Source: Pseudopithomyces maydicus (lineage: Eukaryota; Ascomycota; Dothideomycetes; Pleosporales; Didymosphaeriaceae). Taken from it: 64,000 nt of DNA. The notes below the pieces were generated by a model, which saw only the letters and a program-made list of their open reading frames with translations, was not told the DNA's origin and did not search any database. Positions 59,960 through 64,000 of the stretch are shown piece after piece; position 1 is the first letter of the stretch, and each line of letters begins with the position of its first letter. The stretch spans positions 124,001 to 188,000 of the forward strand of contig JANTUC010000018.1 of assembly GCA_026873275.1 (NCBI GenBank), written 5' to 3'. A program made the position numbers and the translations under genes.

Positions 59960-61661
59960 CTACATTCCCCCCTTCATCCTCCCCACAATCTTCGACCAGA
60001 ATACCCAAGCTCCAAAAGTAGCGAGCATGAGCAGTATCGCCATAATAAAATACCACCAAATGGAGGGTAACGAGCTACTACGATCACCACTCAACTCTCT
60101 CATGTTCATCCCAAAAATACTCTATTCACTCTCGTCAGCGTCCGCTTAGAATTTCAACGCAACATTTATATATGTGTATGTAAATTCACTCACCGCAGCC
60201 AACATCAATGGCAAATACACAAACGTCAACACTGTCACTCTCCTAATACTCGCCGCCAACGCATTCGCCAATCTCCCCTCCTCCACCGCCGCCCTCGTGT
60301 CCTGCAGCGTCGCGATGTTGAAGATAAGACTAATCAGCACGCCCGTCTGTTCTTCCAGCTCTCTCGTTCGCGTAATGTGGTCCTCAACCATGTTAATTTG
60401 CTTCGTGAGGTATCCCTCTATCGCAATGCGGCCGTTGTGACCATGGATGTCGGCGAAGAAGGGGTGAGCGAGCATTTGGGTGGCGAGGTCTTTGACGCAG
60501 ACGAGACGCCGGCGGACTTGGATCCAGAGAGGGGAGAGCTGGTGGAGTTCGCGGGTATATTGGAGTTGGGTGGTAATGGTTAGGTCTTCGTGGATGCATT
60601 TTTGGGTCTGGTGTGGGTGGGGTTAATATAGCTTGCACACACATACACATCCATATACGTCTGTGTGCATCGTGTTGATCTGAAATGCACTCACCAATAC
60701 TTGAATATGAAGTTCCGCTTCGGTGAGGAAAACCCCCAGTTGAACGTCGTGATGTAGATGACCTCCGAGAGGATCTGGCCCAGGCCGGCATATGCTTCAG
60801 CTTCGCCAGGGGGAATCTGTTCGTCGCGCGTCATGAGCTTTTTCAATCCTTCTGCTATGGTGGTGTCCAAGGGGTCGAGGTGTACGAGGCCGCGGAATTT
60901 CTTCCGGTCTGGGCTTTTGGCGAAGAGCAGTGCTATGCGTGTGACGTGCCAGGTGTGTGCTTGCATTCCTTTCGCAGTTCGGAATTGTGCTGTGGGCGAT
61001 GCATCGCTGCGAGTTGCCTCGGCAGGGACTCGTTTCCCTTCGTAGCGCTCGAAAAGTTGGAGGGAGAAGAAGACGTATGAGAGAGTGTCAAACAGCTTCG
61101 AGTAAAGGAGGGATGACGTAACAATGGCGACTTACATTGCTCGACGGCATTCCCTGTACTCAGCAATATGTACGGGAAGTTGAAGAAGCGCGGTGTGAGA
61201 TCCAAGTAGTGGCCTAGAATCTGGATAGATTCACTAGAAAGTCTTGTTGCGAAGCTGTTCTCGATCAGCGATAAGCAATCCATTTCCTCTTTCTCACTCA
61301 TTTATTTAAGACTAATGAGCGTTACTAACAAAAAGATGCTATTTATTTCTTCGGGATCTGTCTCCTGAACCAAAGCTATCAAGTCTTTGTTAAAATTCAC
61401 TGCCTTGCACGGTGTCCACCTTGCATCCTTTCCATCAGCAGATCGCCCAGGCACGAATTGCAATTTCTCAACCCGACAAGCGGTAGCTCTCGACTTCCTC
61501 AACGTCTCTTCTAATACGGCAAAACTGATTCCTGTTGTGTTAAGATTTTTTGGCCAAAATTGATGCGCCAAGGTAGTAGTATTGGCGGAAGCGGGGTTCA
61601 TCTGTGCTTGTGGCGCTAGGTTGGGAGGTGACTGCATCCACCACGCGGTTCTAAGAGCCAT
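59960..61661 (-). CDS. CorA-like divalent metal transporter family protein
   Basis: CorA-type membrane proteins form pentameric Mg2+ channels. ATG 61661 (MALRTAWWMQSPPN). The C-terminal exons are clear: 60195-60607 region (QYTRELHQLSPLWIQVRRRL ... IRRVTVLTFVYLPLMLAA), a 72-nt intron (60122-60193), then 59960-60121, which begins SIFGMNMRE with the GMN signature and a second membrane segment IWWYFIMAILLMLATFGAW. The upstream exon 60695-61095 needs one more base at the coding G5 run (C5 at 60733-60737) to read WGVFLTEAELHIQVL into the next exon. The joins at 61096-61135 (40 nt) and 61287-61325 (39 nt) are shorter than other introns, and one junction is out of phase by a base, so the N-terminal model is provisional. 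Confidence 0.72.
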
Positions 61662-62216
61662 TGTTTTGTGATGTTGTTTCGACTCAAAGCAGGAGTAATG
61701 TGCAAACAATCTCTTGTCTTATTTTCCCGGGCAAACCGTTGTGTGCGTAGATGATATTGCAAAAGAATAGTATCGGTCAGCTATAAAACAGAAACGTCAA
61801 GTGACACATGTTTACTTTCAGACTAGGATAGAGAAATATTGAAACACCTTGTTTGAACCCCTGCCTGATCCTTCTCGCTACCCGAACAATCAAGACAGCC
61901 TATAAGAGTGCATAGACAGCCCATCGTTAGCGATGATTAGCGAACACGAATCCTTGGTAGAGATAGGCGTTGCCCGTTTTTTTATCGTGTATCTGTTATT
62001 GATAACACGTGAATGTACGAACTACCATTTATACAACTGAATATATCAAAATAAAGACTTCACAAGATCAGAGGTATATGTTTCCATCGTAAAACGTATT
62101 CTATAACGATACTACTACTTTACACGAATCGAAAACTGCTCAACTCCGAAAACCCTCTCACTTTCAACACGCAAGAACTCGCTACCCTCCCCATAGCCCG
62201 ACCACCTACAAGATCT
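61662..62216. other. Intergenic, no gene seen
   Basis: Promoter side of the CorA-like gene and 3' flank of the enterotoxin-like gene; moderately AT-rich. Confidence 0.4.
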
Positions 62217-63955
62217 TTAAGCACCAGTTCTGGTTCCAGTCTTGCCCTTGGTGCCTTTCTTGCCACCCTTCTTGCCACCCTTGCCAAGAGTTCCGTTCTT
62301 GATCTTCTTAAGGAACTCCTTACCCAACTGCAGGGCAGTCGGACGCATACCGCAAGACTTAGGAGGGCACTTTCCACCGTTCTTCTTCTTCTCGGCCGCG
62401 GTACAGGTTGGGCATGTTCCACCGTTGGCCTTCTTCTCGGCAGCGGTACAGGTGTTTTTGACAGGGCACTTTCCACCGTTGGCCTTTTTCTGGGCGGCGG
62501 TACAAGTGTTCTTAGTCGGGCACTTTCCACCGTTGGCCTTCTTCTGGGCAGCCGTGCAGGTGTTCTTGACAGGGCATTTACCGCCGTTCGCCTTCTTCTG
62601 AGCAGCAGTACAGGTAGTGCCGCACTTGCCTGCCTTCTTCATCGCCGCAGTACACTTGGTAGTACCACACTTGCCAGCCTTCTTCATCGCAGCAGTGCAC
62701 TTAGTAGTACCGCACTTGCCGGCCTTCTTCATGGCTGCTGTGCATGTCTTGGTGGGCCTCGTGGTGGGCTTTCCAGTAGGCTTCTTGGTAGGCTTCTTCG
62801 TAGGCCTCTTCTTGGTAGGACGCCTCGTGTTCCTGCTTCCGCCCCTGCTCCTGCTTCCACCCCTGGCCCTGGCAACAAGCTGCATATCTTCAATGTCCCT
62901 GGTCACGAGTTGCGCGTCTTCAATGATCTCGGTAGTGTTAAGATCGCGCTTGCCCTTGCCGCCTTTCTTACCACCCTTCTTCCCGCCGGACGAGCCACCT
63001 TCAAGCTGACTGTCGCACCGGTTCTTAGCATCTTTCCATGGAGCCTTGTTCCAGTTGGCAGAATTCTCGGGCCAGCCAGCGAGACCCCAGTGGTCTCCGT
63101 TATAGATTGGATCAGAACCCTCGGGGACGTTGTTGTACTTTACGGCGTTAAATTCAGGGTTTGCAGTGTATCGGGACTTGGAGATATCTTTTCCAAAGAT
63201 CTGGTGTTCATCGTACCATCCAATGACTTGGTCCCAAGGAATTTCTTTGATGGCAGCATACTCCAGCTCCAATGGGAGTGGGTTGTCTGTGATACGAGGA
63301 TTAGTATTCAGTCTCTAGACTTTGTGTTGGAGAACGATCGCTGAAATGAGAGCCCGAGTGGATCATTATTAGTCGCCTCGGACCATGAGATCTTATTTTG
63401 CGCCCTCGGTAGACCAAAGTACGTACCATCTTTGAGTGTTTCTTGACAACCGATGAGATTCTGACCAGATGCAATTCTGTAAATAGTCGCCTTGGGGTTC
63501 TCCAGCTTCTCCAACACCCACTTCACACAGACGCCAATATCAGAGCTTGTGGAGATGTAACCATCGTTGGCAAGGTTTTTGTACCCATCGCTTGGTCCCT
63601 TCACCTTGCAGTGGTCCCACAAACTGTAGTTCGGCGTCAACTTCTTCCACTCAGCCATTGATTCGAAACCAGCGGTCTTTTTGATTTCTTCGGGGCCACG
63701 GCTAATAAACAGTCAGTATCAACGAAATACTTCGATAGCTATCCTCCACATATATCCTGAGAAGATACAGTGGTACATGATGTACTCGCGCTGTCAAGAA
63801 ATACTATGATGCATGGAGACTTACTCGTCAGCTCGGAAGTACACAAACTCGTCATTTTGCATGTCAATGTCTGCGATCTCTCCAGAGGCAGGTGGAGCAG
63901 CGTGTCCCACAGCAGTAAGGAGCCCAAGAAGGGCAAGTCCCTTTTGCCAGAACAT
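62217..63955 (-). CDS. Secreted heat-labile-enterotoxin-A-like ADP-ribosyltransferase with Cys/Lys repeat tail
   Basis: Fungal member of the enterotoxin alpha-chain family (cholera / heat-labile toxin ADP-ribosyltransferase fold), widespread as putative secreted effectors of insect- and plant-associated fungi; target unknown. Three exons: 63825-63955, 63427-63701 and 62217-63286, with introns of 123 and 140 nt; 491 aa with no frame break. ATG 63955 starts a signal peptide ending near an Ala-Ala-Pro. The early YFRADERGP segment supplies the NAD-binding Arg, YISTSS the STS motif, and LELEYAAI the E-x-E catalytic pair, followed by IPWDQVIGWY. Unlike the bacterial toxin, the last third is a basic tail with a dibasic KR site (Kex2-type), a Thr/Lys/Pro stretch and tandem Cys-containing repeats. 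No B-subunit gene is visible. Activity is inferred from motifs only. Confidence 0.85.
62345..62755 (-). repeat. Coding tandem repeats (CTAAxKKAxGGKCP type)
   Basis: Eight tandem units in the tail of the enterotoxin-like gene. Three are of type CTAAMKKAGKCGTTK and about five of type CTAA(Q/E)KKxNGGKCP. Each has two cysteines and a KK pair, about 14-17 codons per unit. The same periodicity is visible in the DNA. Confidence 0.9.
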
Positions 63956-64000
63956 AGTGTCAAAGATTTAAATGTCCAGACAAGTCGGTTTCAAATGTTA

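Noticed and set aside
1..64000. tRNA or rRNA genes
   Set aside because: I saw no convincing cloverleaf with A and B boxes by eye; a tRNAscan-type search would be needed to exclude them.

Overview
The window looks like nuclear DNA of a filamentous ascomycete (Pezizomycotina; a Dothideomycete-like genome is my guess, not proven). The evidence is genes split by short 46-90 nt GT-AG introns with CTNA-type branch points, no operons or ribosome binding sites, and typical fungal families: HRD1, GH32 invertase, SPX-RING, Jjj1-like DnaJ, NACHT and NB-ARC NLRs, HET, P450s and a fungal heat-labile-enterotoxin-like protein.

Layout. 1-12.2 kb is a GC-rich block with a catalase-related heme protein, a small two-exon protein, the ERAD ubiquitin ligase HRD1, a secreted GH32 enzyme and a PhyH-type dioxygenase. 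12.9-19.4 kb holds a large NACHT NLR whose 3' part encodes a conserved domain of unknown function. 20.7-30.5 kb returns to GC-rich genes: an F-box/ankyrin protein, a Ser/Pro-rich hypothetical, an SPX-RING E3 ligase and a DnaJ/C2H2 ribosome-biogenesis factor. From 31 kb on the DNA is more AT-rich and accessory: a C2H2 protein, orphan membrane proteins, a basic Cys-containing regulator-like protein with a GC-AG intron, two cytochromes P450, a HET-domain pseudogene next to an AT-rich island, a stand-alone SesB-like alpha/beta hydrolase, a SesB/NB-ARC/TPR NLR, an F-box protein, a CorA-like transporter, and a secreted ADP-ribosyltransferase-like protein with a Cys/Lys repeat tail.

Most interesting system. 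Two paralogous SesB-like hydrolase domains lie about 3 kb apart on the same strand. One is a free-standing enzyme that keeps the nucleophile (CHSLGG). The other is fused to NB-ARC and TPRs and has lost it (CHGFGG). They share an intron at the same codon and phase. With the NACHT NLR and the HET relic this makes a self/non-self recognition or incompatibility island.

Sequence-quality warning. About a dozen genes are interrupted by a single-base frame change, nearly always at a mononucleotide run and nearly always equal to one missing base. Housekeeping genes are affected too. I read this as assembly homopolymer error and annotate these genes as probably functional. The HET relic is different: one frame, no indels, several stops.
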